Shown piece by piece: positions 19,718 through 29,371 of a stretch of DNA of 64,000 bases; within the stretch, counting starts at the first letter, position 1, and the number at the start of each line of letters is the position of its first letter. The notes beneath the pieces were generated by a model. The model did no database searches. It was not told where the DNA came from and saw only the letters and a program-made list of their open reading frames with translations. The stretch covers positions 62,001 to 126,000 of the forward strand of contig NZ_BPKY01000001.1 of assembly GCF_019656055.1 (NCBI RefSeq). The letters run 5' to 3'. The position numbers and the translations under genes were made by a program. Source of the DNA: Leuconostoc miyukkimchii. Its GTDB lineage: Bacteria; Bacillota; Bacilli; Lactobacillales; Lactobacillaceae.

Positions 19718-21322
19718 ATGAGCGATAAAATTTTAGCAGCAGGGTCACATGACGAATTTGGTGAATCCTTGGTTCAAAAGCAACAAATATCTCATTTAAT
19801 TAGCAAAACACTGAACACGAAAAAATTTATTGCAATTAACACACCGTTGATTGAAAGAGAAAGTGTGTTTGAACAGTATCAACCTGATAATGTTTTTCAT
19901 TTGCGTGATCAGATTGGTGGTAATTTGGTTTTGCGACCAGATTTAACATTACCTATTGCCCGCTTTTTAGCTTCTAAGGCACATCAAAAAGATGTACAGA
20001 AATTTTACTATATTGGTGATGTTTTTCGACGAACAGATTATTTATCAGGAGAGTATAATCAAGAAACTCAAGCTGGGATTGAATTGATAGGTGATGCGAG
20101 TTTTGATGCTGAAATTCAAGCATTAGACATCATGTTGGATTTCGCACAGCAATTTGGTATTGCAGATGTGCAGGTTGTCATCAGTGACACAAGATTAATT
20201 GATCGTGTTTTGGCTACGTTAAACATTAATAATGCACAACAAGATGCACTCAAACAGGCGATTGAAAGTAAAAACATGACAGCATTTGAGAAGGTGCGCG
20301 TAACAATTGAGGATTTTCCAGAAAATTTACAACGTTGGCCGTTAGCATTCGGTGAAGACGGTGAAACAGTGATGTGGCAGTTACAAGACTTGCCTGAATT
20401 TAATGATATTGTTGCACGGTGGCTAAAATTAGCAGATTTCGTTCATAAACAATATCCAGATGTGGCAGTCACAGTAGATCTTGCAGCAGCATCACCGCAA
20501 CCATATTACACAGGCACCATCATACGTGGATTTGTACCGAGTTTAGGTCGTTATCTTTTCAGTGGTGGTCGGTATGATCGCTTACTGGAAAATTTTCAAA
20601 AAAATAGTTTACCGGCAGTCGGTATGGGACTAAATATCGACACGATCATGGCAGAATGGCGACATGAAGCAATTGATCATCAAAGAATTGATCCAATTGT
20701 TGTTGTTTTAGCTAAAGGACGTGTTGCAGAAGATACCAAGCCATTACTAAAAGCTGCTGGCGTTGACATCACACCGCTAGAACATCCAGAACGTAAACTC
20801 ATATTTGATAGTCCGGATGGTATTTATCGTTTTATTCTTGTTAAACCAGATGATGTTGTTAAGTATCTTGATCGCGGTATCGGGGATGTTGGTATTGTTG
20901 GCTCTGATACAATTGCCGAACAAATTCAAAATCATTACGACGTATTAAATTTACAAACTGGACAAGCAAAATTTGTACTTGCAGCATTATCAGATTTCAA
21001 TATCAATGACATTGAACGTAAACGCATTGCAACGAAGTATCCCAAAGTAGCTAGTCAATATTTTTCTAAACGCGGTGAAGACGTTGAGTTAGTCAAATTA
21101 TCTGGTTCTGTAGAATTAGGACCATTAACTGGTTTATCAGATGCGATTATTGATATTACACAAACGGGTCATACTTTACACGAAAACAATTTAGTTATTT
21201 ATGACACAGTTGCTGATGTCGCAACACATTTACTTGTTCGTCCGGGTGCATTATTGCAATTTCAAACAGAGTTGAAGCGACTCATCGAGAATATTATGAC
21301 GTTGTTAAGTGAGAAAGTATAA
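19718..21322 (+). CDS. Fused HisZ-HisG: ATP phosphoribosyltransferase regulatory plus catalytic subunits
   Basis: One uninterrupted 534-residue frame encodes both halves of the short-form ATP phosphoribosyltransferase, which makes phosphoribosyl-ATP in the first histidine step. Residues 1 to about 305 are HisZ, a histidyl-tRNA-synthetase-like domain (LVLRPDLTLPIARF, QAGIELIG, FSGGRYDRL, AVGMGLNID). Residues about 325 to 534 are short-form HisG (VVVLAKGR, GDVGIVGSDT, and ELGPLTGLSDAIIDI with ITQTGHTL). These are normally separate genes. Start ATG 19718 follows TTGGAGAG; an in-frame start at 19661 lies inside the terminator and is unlikely. The HisZ part lacks aminoacylation, so it is regulatory. 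Confidence 0.93.
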   Translation: MSDKILAAGSHDEFGESLVQKQQISHLISKTLNTKKFIAINTPLIERESVFEQYQPDNVFHLRDQIGGNLVLRPDLTLPIARFLASKAHQKDVQKFYYIGDVFRRTDYLSGEYNQETQAGIELIGDASFDAEIQALDIMLDFAQQFGIADVQVVISDTRLIDRVLATLNINNAQQDALKQAIESKNMTAFEKVRVTIEDFPENLQRWPLAFGEDGETVMWQLQDLPEFNDIVARWLKLADFVHKQYPDVAVTVDLAAASPQPYYTGTIIRGFVPSLGRYLFSGGRYDRLLENFQKNSLPAVGMGLNIDTIMAEWRHEAIDHQRIDPIVVVLAKGRVAEDTKPLLKAAGVDITPLEHPERKLIFDSPDGIYRFILVKPDDVVKYLDRGIGDVGIVGSDTIAEQIQNHYDVLNLQTGQAKFVLAALSDFNINDIERKRIATKYPKVASQYFSKRGEDVELVKLSGSVELGPLTGLSDAIIDITQTGHTLHENNLVIYDTVADVATHLLVRPGALLQFQTELKRLIENIMTLLSEKV

Positions 21323-21329
21323 GGGAAAA

Positions 21330-22613
21330 ATGATGCAAATTATAAAAAATGAATCAATTCAGCAAATTAAAGCACGCATACGCCAACAAACAGAAAAAAC
21401 TAGTAATCCAGTAATTGAGTCACAAGTGGCAAGTATCATCGAAACAGTGAGAAAAAATGGTGATCGTGCTTTGAAAACATATGCCAAAAAATTTGACGAT
21501 GTTGCTTTAGATCAACTCAAAGTAACCAATGAACAAATTGAATTAGCAATACAAAGTGTTGATCCTGCAGTGATTAAAGCTTTAAATAAAGCGGCGGAAA
21601 ATATTCGATCATTTCACCAACTTGAGACACAAGAATCCTTTGAGGACGCATCACGTCCTGGTGTGATAAGGGGAACCAAAGTTACCCCGTTATCAGCAGT
21701 CGGTATTTATGTACCTGGAGGAACTGCAGCTTATCCGTCATCTGTTTTGATGAATGCCATACCGGCAAAAATAGCAGGTGTTAAAAATATTGTGATGGTT
21801 ACACCACCGCAAAAAGATGGGGTAAATCATGCAGTTTTGGCAGCAGCAAAAATAGCAGGCGTTGATAGTATTTATCAGGTGGGTGGTGCGCAAGCGATTG
21901 CGGCGTTGGCATATGGCACAGAATCAATTCCACAAGTCGATAAAATTACAGGGCCAGGAAATGCCTATGTTGCTACTGCAAAAAAAGCAGTTTATGGGCA
22001 AGTCGCCATTGATATGATTGCTGGGCCATCAGAAATCGGTATTTTAGCAGATTCATCCGCACAGGCAGCTGACGTTGCAGCTGATTTGATATCTCAAGCA
22101 GAACACGATGTTAATGCACGAGCAATTTTAATTACTAATTCGGAAAAATTAGCAGATGCAGTGTCTCAGGTGCTAACTGAGCAGCTAAAAACGTTGCCAA
22201 GAAGAGCCATTGCAAGTGAAGCAATCAATAATAATGGTTTCATCTATCTAGTTGAAACCATTGATGACATGATTGATCTCATGAATGCTGTTGCACCGGA
22301 GCATTTAGAAATTCAATTAGAAAATGCATACCAATACATTAATAAAATAACAAACGCTGGATCAGTCTTTTTAGGAAAATATGCATCTGAACCATTGGGA
22401 GATTACTTAGCTGGACCAAATCATATTTTACCTACTGGTGGTACAGCTAAATTTAGTTCTGCATTAGGTGTCTGGGATTTTCAAAAACGTATTCAATATT
22501 TACAATATTCACAAGAAGCACTACGCGAGGATGCTACGGATGTTACAGCGTTGGCTCGTGAGGAGGGACTAGAGGCACATGCGAGAGCAATTGAAGTACG
22601 CCAAATCACCTAA
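21330..22613 (+). CDS. hisD: Histidinol dehydrogenase
   Basis: Oxidises histidinol to histidine in two NAD-dependent steps. 427 residues, normal length. Visible family blocks: VTPLSAVGIYVPGG, VGGAQAIAALAYG, ITGPGNAYVATAKK, IDMIAGPSEIG, and the zinc/catalytic region AEHDVNARA and NHILPTGGTA. ATG 21330 or the adjacent ATG 21333 is the likely start, after AAGGG; a GTG at 21309 overlaps the fusion gene and lacks a ribosome site. Confidence 0.97.
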   Translation: MMQIIKNESIQQIKARIRQQTEKTSNPVIESQVASIIETVRKNGDRALKTYAKKFDDVALDQLKVTNEQIELAIQSVDPAVIKALNKAAENIRSFHQLETQESFEDASRPGVIRGTKVTPLSAVGIYVPGGTAAYPSSVLMNAIPAKIAGVKNIVMVTPPQKDGVNHAVLAAAKIAGVDSIYQVGGAQAIAALAYGTESIPQVDKITGPGNAYVATAKKAVYGQVAIDMIAGPSEIGILADSSAQAADVAADLISQAEHDVNARAILITNSEKLADAVSQVLTEQLKTLPRRAIASEAINNNGFIYLVETIDDMIDLMNAVAPEHLEIQLENAYQYINKITNAGSVFLGKYASEPLGDYLAGPNHILPTGGTAKFSSALGVWDFQKRIQYLQYSQEALREDATDVTALAREEGLEAHARAIEVRQIT

Positions 22614-22678
22614 AACAATCAAAGCCATTGATAGATTGTTTCGTCACGAGCTATTATCTGAAAGGAATTGAATCAGCC

Positions 22679-23266
22679 ATGTCAAGAACAGTAACTATTA
22701 CACGAGATACATTTGAAACACAAATTGTACTGACACTCAACATTGATGAACAAACGCCGATTTCAATCGACACTGGTATTGGTTATATTGATCACATGCT
22801 GACACTTTTTGCTAAACATGGTCGATTTGGGTTACAAGCGCAGGTTAAAGGCGATTTGAATGTTGACTCACATCATACGACAGAAGATATTGGTATTGCT
22901 TTAGGTGAGGCGTTTGCAAAAGCTTTAGGGGATAAAGCTGGTATTGAACGTTATGGCGCACAATTTGTTCCAATGGATGAAACACTGACACGCGCGGTCG
23001 TTGATTTGTCTGGCCGTGCCTATCTAGTTTTTATTGCAGAGTTAACGACACCCATATTAGGGACATTTGAAACAGAAGTTGTTGAGGACTTTTGGCAAGG
23101 TTTTGCGGATCAAGCACATGCGAATGTTCATATTGAAGTATTATATGGTCGTAATACACACCATAAAATAGAAAGTGTTTTTAAAGCAATGGCGCGAGCG
23201 ATGCGTCAAGCAGTAACGCTTAATCCTGAAATTGAAGGGGTTAATTCCACAAAGGGAGTGATTTAA
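22679..23266 (+). CDS. hisB: Imidazoleglycerol-phosphate dehydratase
   Basis: Dehydrates imidazole glycerol phosphate to imidazole acetol phosphate. 195 residues, the monofunctional form. The two metal-binding histidine clusters are DHMLTLFAKHG and DSHHTTEDIG, repeated as HANVHIEVLYG and NTHHKIESVFKA. ATG 22679 follows AAAGGAA by eleven bases; an in-frame upstream start at 22628 lacks conservation with the family start. It ends one base into hisH. Confidence 0.97.
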   Translation: MSRTVTITRDTFETQIVLTLNIDEQTPISIDTGIGYIDHMLTLFAKHGRFGLQAQVKGDLNVDSHHTTEDIGIALGEAFAKALGDKAGIERYGAQFVPMDETLTRAVVDLSGRAYLVFIAELTTPILGTFETEVVEDFWQGFADQAHANVHIEVLYGRNTHHKIESVFKAMARAMRQAVTLNPEIEGVNSTKGVI

Positions 23267-23907
23267 TGTCAAAAGAAGAACCATTTATTGCAGTTATTGA
23301 TTATGGGGCGGGAAATATTCGTAATGTTATGAAAGCGATAGCTTATGTTGGTTTGCCCGCTAAACTGACTAAAAATCCGACTGAAATTTTATCTGCAGAT
23401 GGCGTTGTTATTCCAGGTGTTGGTGCTTATAAATCTGCAATGGATAAAATTCATGCCAATCAACTATTAGAACCAATTAAAAAAGCTGCTAAGCTTGGAA
23501 AACCAATTCTTGGTATTTGTCTAGGTATGCAATTATTGTTTGATTCTTCTACCGAATTTGGTGAGACGAAAGGATTTGGGCTCATCCCAGGAGAAGTTGT
23601 TGCATTACCAGCAAATGAAGGTTATAAAGTACCACAAATGGGATGGAATCAAAATAATATTACTATTAAAAATGTATTAACACGCGGTATAGAAAATGAG
23701 TATACCTATTTTGTTCATTCGTATTATGTTAAGACCAGTGATCAGTACATTGCAGCAAGTGTTGATTACGGTGTCAAAGTACCGAGTATCGTGATTAAAG
23801 ATAATATTATTGGCGCACAATTTCATCCAGAAAAATCAGGTGAAGTTGGTTTACGCGTTTGGCAAGCGTTCGCGGACATGGTCTCAGATAAGGCGGTGCT
23901 AATATGA
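23266..23907 (+). CDS. hisH: Imidazole glycerol phosphate synthase, glutaminase subunit
   Basis: Class I glutamine amidotransferase that supplies ammonia to HisF. 213 residues. The nucleophilic cysteine is in ILGICLGMQLLF and the His-Glu pair in QFHPEKSGEVG; IDYGAGNIRNV opens the domain. TAATG overlap with hisB indicates coupled translation; the ribosome site is AAAGGGAG. Confidence 0.97.
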   Translation: MSKEEPFIAVIDYGAGNIRNVMKAIAYVGLPAKLTKNPTEILSADGVVIPGVGAYKSAMDKIHANQLLEPIKKAAKLGKPILGICLGMQLLFDSSTEFGETKGFGLIPGEVVALPANEGYKVPQMGWNQNNITIKNVLTRGIENEYTYFVHSYYVKTSDQYIAASVDYGVKVPSIVIKDNIIGAQFHPEKSGEVGLRVWQAFADMVSDKAVLI

Positions 23908-24617
23908 TATTACCTGCAATTGATATACTTGGTGGTCAATCAGTTCGATTATTAAAAGGTAATTATAATGAAGTTACAGTGATTAATTCTAATCCGATCC
24001 GCCAAGCACTACAAATAAATGCTGCTGGTTTACGTGCTTTACATGTGGTCGATTTGGATGGTGCAAAGACTGGTTTGTCAGCAAATATTGAAACAATTAT
24101 TGAAATAAGACAGAAATTTAATGGTTTCATGCAAGTTGGTGGAGGTATTCGAACATTCGAACAAATTGAAACATATAAAAATATAGGTGTGAACCGTGTT
24201 ATTCTTGGCTCAATTGCACTAAAAAATCCTGATTTAATACAGCAAGCTGTTAAAAAATATGGTGATTTAATTGCAGTTGGTATCGATGGTACGGATGGCA
24301 AAGTTGCTGTTTCAGGTTGGCTAGAACAATCTGACGTATCGTTTGAAACGTTATTATCTGCTATGCAGGACATAGGAATTAAAAACTTTATTGTGACTGA
24401 CGTCTCTCGTGATGGCACACTTCAGGGACCAAATGTAGCCTTGTTATCAAGTTTGCAGCGAACTTTTAATAAAGCTAACATCATCGCCAGTGGTGGTATT
24501 GCACGAATAAGTGATTTAATTGCACTAAATGAAGCAGGTATACAGGATATTATTATTGGCAAAGCTTTGGCAGCGGGCACGATATCACTAACAGCATTGG
24601 CTGCCTTGGAGGTGTAA
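23904..24617 (+). CDS. hisA: ProFAR isomerase HisA
   Basis: Converts ProFAR to PRFAR, a (beta/alpha)8 barrel. 237 residues. The first catalytic aspartate is in LPAIDILGGQ; the second in VTDVSRDGTLQGP; phosphate-binding loops are QVGGGIRT and IASGGI. ATG 23904 overlaps the hisH stop by four bases. The following hisF is its paralogue. Confidence 0.97.
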   Translation: MILPAIDILGGQSVRLLKGNYNEVTVINSNPIRQALQINAAGLRALHVVDLDGAKTGLSANIETIIEIRQKFNGFMQVGGGIRTFEQIETYKNIGVNRVILGSIALKNPDLIQQAVKKYGDLIAVGIDGTDGKVAVSGWLEQSDVSFETLLSAMQDIGIKNFIVTDVSRDGTLQGPNVALLSSLQRTFNKANIIASGGIARISDLIALNEAGIQDIIIGKALAAGTISLTALAALEV

Positions 24618-24618
24618 T

Positions 24619-25383
24619 ATGGCATTAGCAAAACGTATCGTACCAGCACTTGACGTTAAAAATGGTCGTGTAGTCAAAGGCGTTAATTTTCTTAATTTAC
24701 AAGATGTTGGCGATCCGGTTGATACAGCTATTGCTTATCAAAACGCTGGCGCAGACGAACTGGTATTCTTGGATATTTCTGCAACATTGGAAGGTCGAAG
24801 TACCATGATAGATATGATTGAACGTGTATCATCAGCTGTTTTTATACCGTTGACTGCAGGTGGCGGTGTTACTGATTTAGAAAGTATGCGTGCAATTATT
24901 CAAGCAGGCGCTGATAAAGTATTTTTAAATTCAGCAGCAGTGAGTAATCCAGAACTAATTCGCCAAGGCGCAGAATTATTTGGTTCACAAGCTATTGTGG
25001 GTGCCATTGATTCAAAATGGGACGAAATTGAACAAAAACATCGTGTGTATGTTTCCGGAGGTACCAAAGCGACGAGTTTAGAGACAACAAACTGGGCGAA
25101 AAAGATGGTGCAGTATGGTGTTGGAGAATTGTTGGTTACTAGTATGAATACTGATGGTACAAAAAACGGGTATGATATTGCATTATACCAGGAACTAGAC
25201 AAAATAATTAATGTACCAATTGTTGCGAGTGGTGGTGCTGGCAAGTTAAGTGATTTTTCCGCAGTATTTAAATCTGGACATGTAGATGCCGCATTAGCTG
25301 CTTCTGTTTTTCATTATGGTGAAATTGAAATAGCTGATTTAAAAAAGCAGTTACATAGTGAGGGGATGGTGATGAGATTATGA
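24619..25383 (+). CDS. hisF: Imidazole glycerol phosphate synthase, cyclase subunit
   Basis: Takes PRFAR and ammonia from HisH to give imidazole glycerol phosphate and AICAR, the latter flowing to purine synthesis. 254 residues. The first catalytic aspartate is in [14 protein letters not shown] and the second in [21 protein letters not shown] and VASGGAG bind phosphate. Preceded by TTGGAGG and overlapping hisI by four bases. Confidence 0.97.
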   Translation: MALAKRIVPALDVKNGRVVKGVNFLNLQDVGDPVDTAIAYQNAGADELVFLDISATLEGRSTMIDMIERVSSAVFIPLTAGGGVTDLESMRAIIQAGADKVFLNSAAVSNPELIRQGAELFGSQAIVGAIDSKWDEIEQKHRVYVSGGTKATSLETTNWAKKMVQYGVGELLVTSMNTDGTKNGYDIALYQELDKIINVPIVASGGAGKLSDFSAVFKSGHVDAALAASVFHYGEIEIADLKKQLHSEGMVMRL

Positions 25384-25811
25384 CAACAGAGCAGGTACCT
25401 AATTTCAACAAACCTCACCAAAATAATCTTGTACCCGCCATTATAACTGACGCGGCAAACGGTGCAATTTTAATGTTGGGCTATATGAATGAAGAAAGTT
25501 ATGCATTAACCAAATCAACTGGTGAAACATGGTTCTGGTCACGAGAAAGAGAAACATTATGGCATAAAGGTGCCACTAGTGGCAACACACAACGTGTTGT
25601 ATCAATGACGCTAGATTGCGATTTAGATACAATACTTGTTCATGTCATACCAAATGGACCAGCATGTCATACTGGTGCATATTCCTGTTTTTTCAATAGT
25701 GTCACTGGTAACCAGCTCCAAAATAAAAATCAAGCACAAATATCTAATCAATGGACTGATGGCTATTTTCCAATTAATTATCCGTCATCACGAGTAAAGG
25801 AAGCAGAATAA
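25380..25811 (+). CDS. hisI: Phosphoribosyl-AMP cyclohydrolase
   Basis: Opens the adenine ring of PR-AMP. 143 residues, longer than the usual 105-115 because of a C-terminal tail of about 25 residues. The metal sites are visible: DCDLDT and the cysteines of [26 protein letters not shown] and [14 protein letters not shown] are family blocks. HisI and HisE, often fused elsewhere, are separate here but overlap by one base. Confidence 0.96.
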   Translation: MTTEQVPNFNKPHQNNLVPAIITDAANGAILMLGYMNEESYALTKSTGETWFWSRERETLWHKGATSGNTQRVVSMTLDCDLDTILVHVIPNGPACHTGAYSCFFNSVTGNQLQNKNQAQISNQWTDGYFPINYPSSRVKEAE

Positions 25812-26134
25812 TGGCACAACAAACAATTGAATCACTTTATGAACAGGTTGTGGCGCGTAAGCAAACCCCAGAAGAAGGTTCATATACAAATTATCTTTAT
25901 GATAAAGGATTAGATAAGATTCTTAAAAAAATTGGTGAAGAATCAACCGAAGTTATTTTAGGTGCAAAAAATACAAATGATGAGTTAATTTATGAAACTG
26001 CTGATTTGTTGTTTCATTTAATGGTATTATTGGTTGAAAAGGACGTGACGCTTGATGACATCAAAGATGAATTAGGTAAACGTGAAGGTCAGAAATCACG
26101 ACTGCATGAGCGAAAGGATTGGAGAACAAAATAA
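25811..26134 (+). CDS. hisE: Phosphoribosyl-ATP pyrophosphohydrolase
   Basis: Cleaves PR-ATP to PR-AMP and pyrophosphate, step two of the pathway. 107 residues of the all-helical MazG-like fold. [15 protein letters not shown] carries the metal-binding EExxE pattern and [14 protein letters not shown] the second acidic helix. It overlaps hisC by one base at 26134. Confidence 0.95.
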   Translation: MAQQTIESLYEQVVARKQTPEEGSYTNYLYDKGLDKILKKIGEESTEVILGAKNTNDELIYETADLLFHLMVLLVEKDVTLDDIKDELGKREGQKSRLHERKDWRTK

Positions 26135-27204
26135 TGAAAGAATCAATCAAGAATATGACAGCCTATCAGGCAGAACTACCAGCTGAAACCGTTAAAACTA
26201 AATACGGTCTCAATCGTTTAGCACGGTTATCCGCCAATGAATCAGTGTATGGACCATCACCAGAAGTTGTTAAAGCTATTCAGGCAAGTGCAGATGATAT
26301 CTTGGGTTACTACCCAGACGGACAAGCCACTTTATTGCGCGAGGCAGTTGCGAAACACGACGCTGTTGATCCTGAAAACTTGGTGTTTGGTGTTGGTGCT
26401 GATGAATTGATTCAATTGCTTACACGAACAGTTATCACACCTGGCTCAAATATTATCGTGGTAGACCCTACTTTTGGTGAATATGCCATGCACGCGCAAA
26501 TAGAGCAAGCTGATACTAAAAAAATACCAATTAATACAGCAACGGGACACGTTGATTTTGAAGCAATGTTAGCAGCTGTTGATAACAATACAACCATGGT
26601 GTGGCTCGCTAATCCGAATAATCCAACAGGTGTTTTTGAAAAGCGGGTTGATATCTTGTCTTTCTTGGAGCAACTACCAAAGTCTGTGATATTGGTTGTT
26701 GATGAAGCTTATTATGATTTTGTGAGTGAATCTGATGCCACCGTTGCTACAGATGTTAAAACTTATGAGAATCTGGTTGTCTTGCGTACACTGTCAAAAG
26801 CCTATGGCTTAGCGAATTTGCGTGTTGGATATGGTATCATGCAAGATCCGTTGTATAGTGTAATGCAAGCAGTGCGTTTACCTTACAATTTAAATACATA
26901 TCAAATTGTTGGTGGAACAGCAGCGATAGAAGATCAGTCCTATTTAAATGAAGTTGTTGATAAAACAAGAGCGGAAAGAGACAAATTCCAAGTATTCTTA
27001 CGTGATAATGAGTTTACTTTTTATGATTCTGAAACTAATTTCATTTGGATTAAAGTCGGTGATACTAAAAAAGTCGGTGAATATCTCTTGTCAAAGGGGT
27101 ACCAAGTTAATGATCGGTTAAATCCTGAATGGATCAGAATTGCCTTGGGAACAGCAGATGATAACGTAGGCATTCAATCAGCATTATTAAATATCACAAA
27201 GTGA
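26134..27204 (+). CDS. hisC: Histidinol-phosphate aminotransferase
   Basis: PLP-dependent aminotransferase, fold type I, converting imidazole acetol phosphate to histidinol phosphate. 356 residues. Visible: RLSANESVYGPSP, WLANPNNPTGVF, VDEAYYDF, and the PLP lysine in RTLSKAYGLANLRVGY. I chose ATG 26134 after GGAG; TTG 26119 would add five residues. With it the operon holds all pathway enzymes except HisK, which is just upstream. No strong terminator follows; a nine-base-pair hairpin near 27235-27266 lacks a T run. Confidence 0.96.
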   Translation: MKESIKNMTAYQAELPAETVKTKYGLNRLARLSANESVYGPSPEVVKAIQASADDILGYYPDGQATLLREAVAKHDAVDPENLVFGVGADELIQLLTRTVITPGSNIIVVDPTFGEYAMHAQIEQADTKKIPINTATGHVDFEAMLAAVDNNTTMVWLANPNNPTGVFEKRVDILSFLEQLPKSVILVVDEAYYDFVSESDATVATDVKTYENLVVLRTLSKAYGLANLRVGYGIMQDPLYSVMQAVRLPYNLNTYQIVGGTAAIEDQSYLNEVVDKTRAERDKFQVFLRDNEFTFYDSETNFIWIKVGDTKKVGEYLLSKGYQVNDRLNPEWIRIALGTADDNVGIQSALLNITK

Positions 27205-27287
27205 TATGCGTAAAATAGACTAGTCTGTTACTGAAACTAATCATGATTATCATGCTTATGATAGTCAAAGATAATATTTTACTGTTT

Positions 27288-27322
27288 TTGCTATATCTAA
27301 GAAACCAATAATATGGTAAAAT
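27288..27322 (+). promoter_or_regulatory. Probable purA promoter
   Basis: TTGCTA (27288-27293) and an extended -10, TGGTAAAAT (27314-27322), give a start near 27329. A pair of tandem direct repeats just downstream (CGTTTTCGTGT and CGTTCGTGTTT, 27337-27363) could be an operator. Confidence 0.45.
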
Positions 27323-27379
27323 TTATTAGTAAAAGACGTTTTCGTGTCTAACGTTCGTGTTTTGCTAAAAAATAAAATG

Positions 27380-27495
27380 TATATCCACAGAGGGACACTC
27401 ACGGATAGGCGCAAACAGGTCTGTTATTGACAATGGACTTTCTCCGATAAACCTATCCCGTCTGAAAGCAGCTGAGGGTGTACTAGGAGAAAACT
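27380..27495 (+). promoter_or_regulatory. Structured 5' leader of purA (candidate cis-regulatory RNA)
   Basis: Nested pairing is visible. An outer stem pairs ACACTC (27395-27400) with GGGTGT (27476-27481), four bases before the ribosome site AGGAG. An inner stem pairs ACGGATAGG (27401-27409) with CCTATCCCGT (27452-27461), one bulge. Smaller hairpins occupy the apical part and the 3' junction. The 27205-27495 gap therefore holds a promoter and this leader. I cannot match it to a known riboswitch class. Confidence 0.4.
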
Positions 27496-28779
27496 ATGTC
27501 TGGTGTAATTGTTGTTGGTTCCCAATGGGGTGATGAAGGTAAAGGAAAGATTGTTGATTTTTTTGCGGAAAACGCAGATGCAGTTGTTCGCTACCAAGGT
27601 GGTAATAATGCGGGACATACAATATGGCATGGTGAAACCAAGTTTGAGTTGTCAGCATTACCTTCCGGTATTTTAACTGAAGGTCAATTGGCTATCTTGG
27701 GGAATGGTGTTGTTGTTAATCCTGAGGCATTACTTGCAGAAATCGCTAAAGTGCAATCAAAAGGTATTTCAATTGAAAACCTGCGTATCTCAAATCGCGC
27801 GCATGTGATTATGCCATATCATATTGCGCTTGATAAGGCTGCGGAATCCGCATCAAACAATCGTATTGGTACAACAAAAAAAGGAATCGGTCCAGCTTAT
27901 ACAGATAAGATTTCTCGTGTGGGTATTCGCGTAGCTGACTTGATTGACCCAACAGTTTTTGCAAAACTACTTAAAGAATATTTACCATTTAAAAATGATC
28001 AGCTAACCAAGTTGTATGGTGAAGATGCGTTAGATTATGATGAAATATATAATACTTATGTTGAATATGGTCGCCAATTAATGCCATATGTGACAGATAC
28101 ATCTTACTTATTAGGGCAGTTAATGGCCGATAAAAAGCGTGTTGTATTTGAAGGTGCGCAAGGTATTATGTTAGATGTTGATCATGGCACATATCCATAC
28201 GTCACCAGTTCAAATCCAACCGCTGGTGGTGTTATGAATGGTGCAGGTGTGGGACCAAAGCAAATTCAAGATGTAGTGGGTGTTATTAAAGCTTATACAT
28301 CACGTGTTGGTGAAGGACCTTTCCCAACAGAACTACATGATGCTATTGCAGATCACATACGTGAGGTAGGACATGAATATGGTGTTGTCACAAAACGTCC
28401 TCGTCGTATTGGTTGGTTAGATGCTGTAGCATTACGTCATGCGGTTCAAGTTTCTGGATTAACTAAATTAGCAATTAACTCTCTTGACGTTTTGTCTGGT
28501 CTAAAAGAATTGAAAATTGCGACGTCTTATACTTACAAAGGCGAACAAATTCATCATTTCCCAGCTTCAGATGCGTGGTTTGAAGGTTTGGACGTCAATT
28601 GTGAAGTATTACCTGGTTGGGATGAAGATATCACTGCAGTAAAATCTTTTGATGCGTTGCCAATTAACGCACAAAATTATTTAAAGCGCATATCAGAATT
28701 ACTAGAAGTTGACTTACTAAGTTTTGCAGTTGGTCCAAAGCCAGAAGAAACACATCTTTTAAGTGAAGTTTGGCAATAA
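27496..28779 (+). CDS. purA: Adenylosuccinate synthetase
   Basis: GTP-dependent ligation of IMP and aspartate, the committed step to AMP. 427 residues. [14 protein letters not shown] is the P-loop; NAGHTI contains the catalytic histidine; [13 protein letters not shown] binds [13 protein letters not shown] and [10 protein letters not shown] follow. AGGAG precedes ATG 27496. It stands alone behind a long leader between the his operon and the next gene. Confidence 0.98.
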   Translation: MSGVIVVGSQWGDEGKGKIVDFFAENADAVVRYQGGNNAGHTIWHGETKFELSALPSGILTEGQLAILGNGVVVNPEALLAEIAKVQSKGISIENLRISNRAHVIMPYHIALDKAAESASNNRIGTTKKGIGPAYTDKISRVGIRVADLIDPTVFAKLLKEYLPFKNDQLTKLYGEDALDYDEIYNTYVEYGRQLMPYVTDTSYLLGQLMADKKRVVFEGAQGIMLDVDHGTYPYVTSSNPTAGGVMNGAGVGPKQIQDVVGVIKAYTSRVGEGPFPTELHDAIADHIREVGHEYGVVTKRPRRIGWLDAVALRHAVQVSGLTKLAINSLDVLSGLKELKIATSYTYKGEQIHHFPASDAWFEGLDVNCEVLPGWDEDITAVKSFDALPINAQNYLKRISELLEVDLLSFAVGPKPEETHLLSEVWQ

Positions 28780-28807
28780 ACGAAATCAGTGAATTGAAAG
28801 TAGACAT

Positions 28808-29320
28808 ATGAAAATACGAGCAGCAGATTTACTTTTTGTTAGCAATAAACATGGTGATATTGATGAAGCAATTGCCCAGTCCACGGGTCAGTATGTGCAT
28901 GTTGGTATTGCTGTTAATCAGAATCAGGTCATTCATGCGACTTCAAAGTATGGTGTCATCATACAAGATATGACTCAGTTTATGGCTGAACAAATGCATG
29001 TTGATGTTTACCGCCCTTTAGTCAAAGATGTTAGTGGTGTTGTTGAACGTGCCAAAAAATTTGAATCACAACCTTATAACTTTTCTTTTTATCCTGACGG
29101 TTTGGGATTTTATTGTTCTCAGTTGGTAGCAGTGGCTTTTAAAAACATCATCTCTTTTAATGAACAACCAATGAAATTTGGTGATAATGAGCATGAAATA
29201 TCTGATTTCTGGGTAAATTATTATTTAAAATTAGGTGTTGATGTACCGCTAAATCAACCAGGAACCAATCCTAGTGATTTAGCGGCTGCAGAAGAAATAG
29301 AGTATATAGGTACACTTTAA
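28808..29320 (+). CDS. Permuted NlpC/P60-superfamily (YiiX-like) cysteine hydrolase
   Basis: 170 residues. In this circularly permuted papain-like family the histidine precedes the cysteine; here H31 in YVHVGIAV and C103 in GFYCSQLV fit, and YNFSFYPDGLGFYCSQLV is the family hallmark block. There is no signal peptide or membrane helix, so it appears cytosolic. Known relatives cleave amide or acyl bonds in lipids or peptides; the substrate here is unknown. It lies 28 bases after purA and ends at a bidirectional terminator. Confidence 0.85.
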   Translation: MKIRAADLLFVSNKHGDIDEAIAQSTGQYVHVGIAVNQNQVIHATSKYGVIIQDMTQFMAEQMHVDVYRPLVKDVSGVVERAKKFESQPYNFSFYPDGLGFYCSQLVAVAFKNIISFNEQPMKFGDNEHEISDFWVNYYLKLGVDVPLNQPGTNPSDLAAAEEIEYIGTL

Positions 29321-29336
29321 ATGTTGTTACTATAAG

Positions 29337-29370
29337 AAAAAAGCGTTCTCACAGATGTGAGAACGCTTTT
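29337..29370. terminator. Bidirectional intrinsic terminator between convergent genes
   Basis: AAGCGTTCTCAC and its complement pair perfectly around a four-base loop, with an A run on one side and T run on the other, so it can end transcription of the + strand gene and of the Clp gene on the - strand. Confidence 0.93.
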
Positions 29371-29371
29371 G

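Noticed and set aside
27235-27266. Terminator after hisC
   Set aside because: ACTAATCAT and ATGATAGT can pair, but there is no T run following; termination is not supported.
27337-27363. PurR box (PurBox) upstream of purA
   Set aside because: The reverse strand reads ACACGAAC and ACACGAAA, sharing only CGAA with the Bacillus/Lactococcus PurBox, and the copies are direct repeats in a different spacing; not enough to claim.
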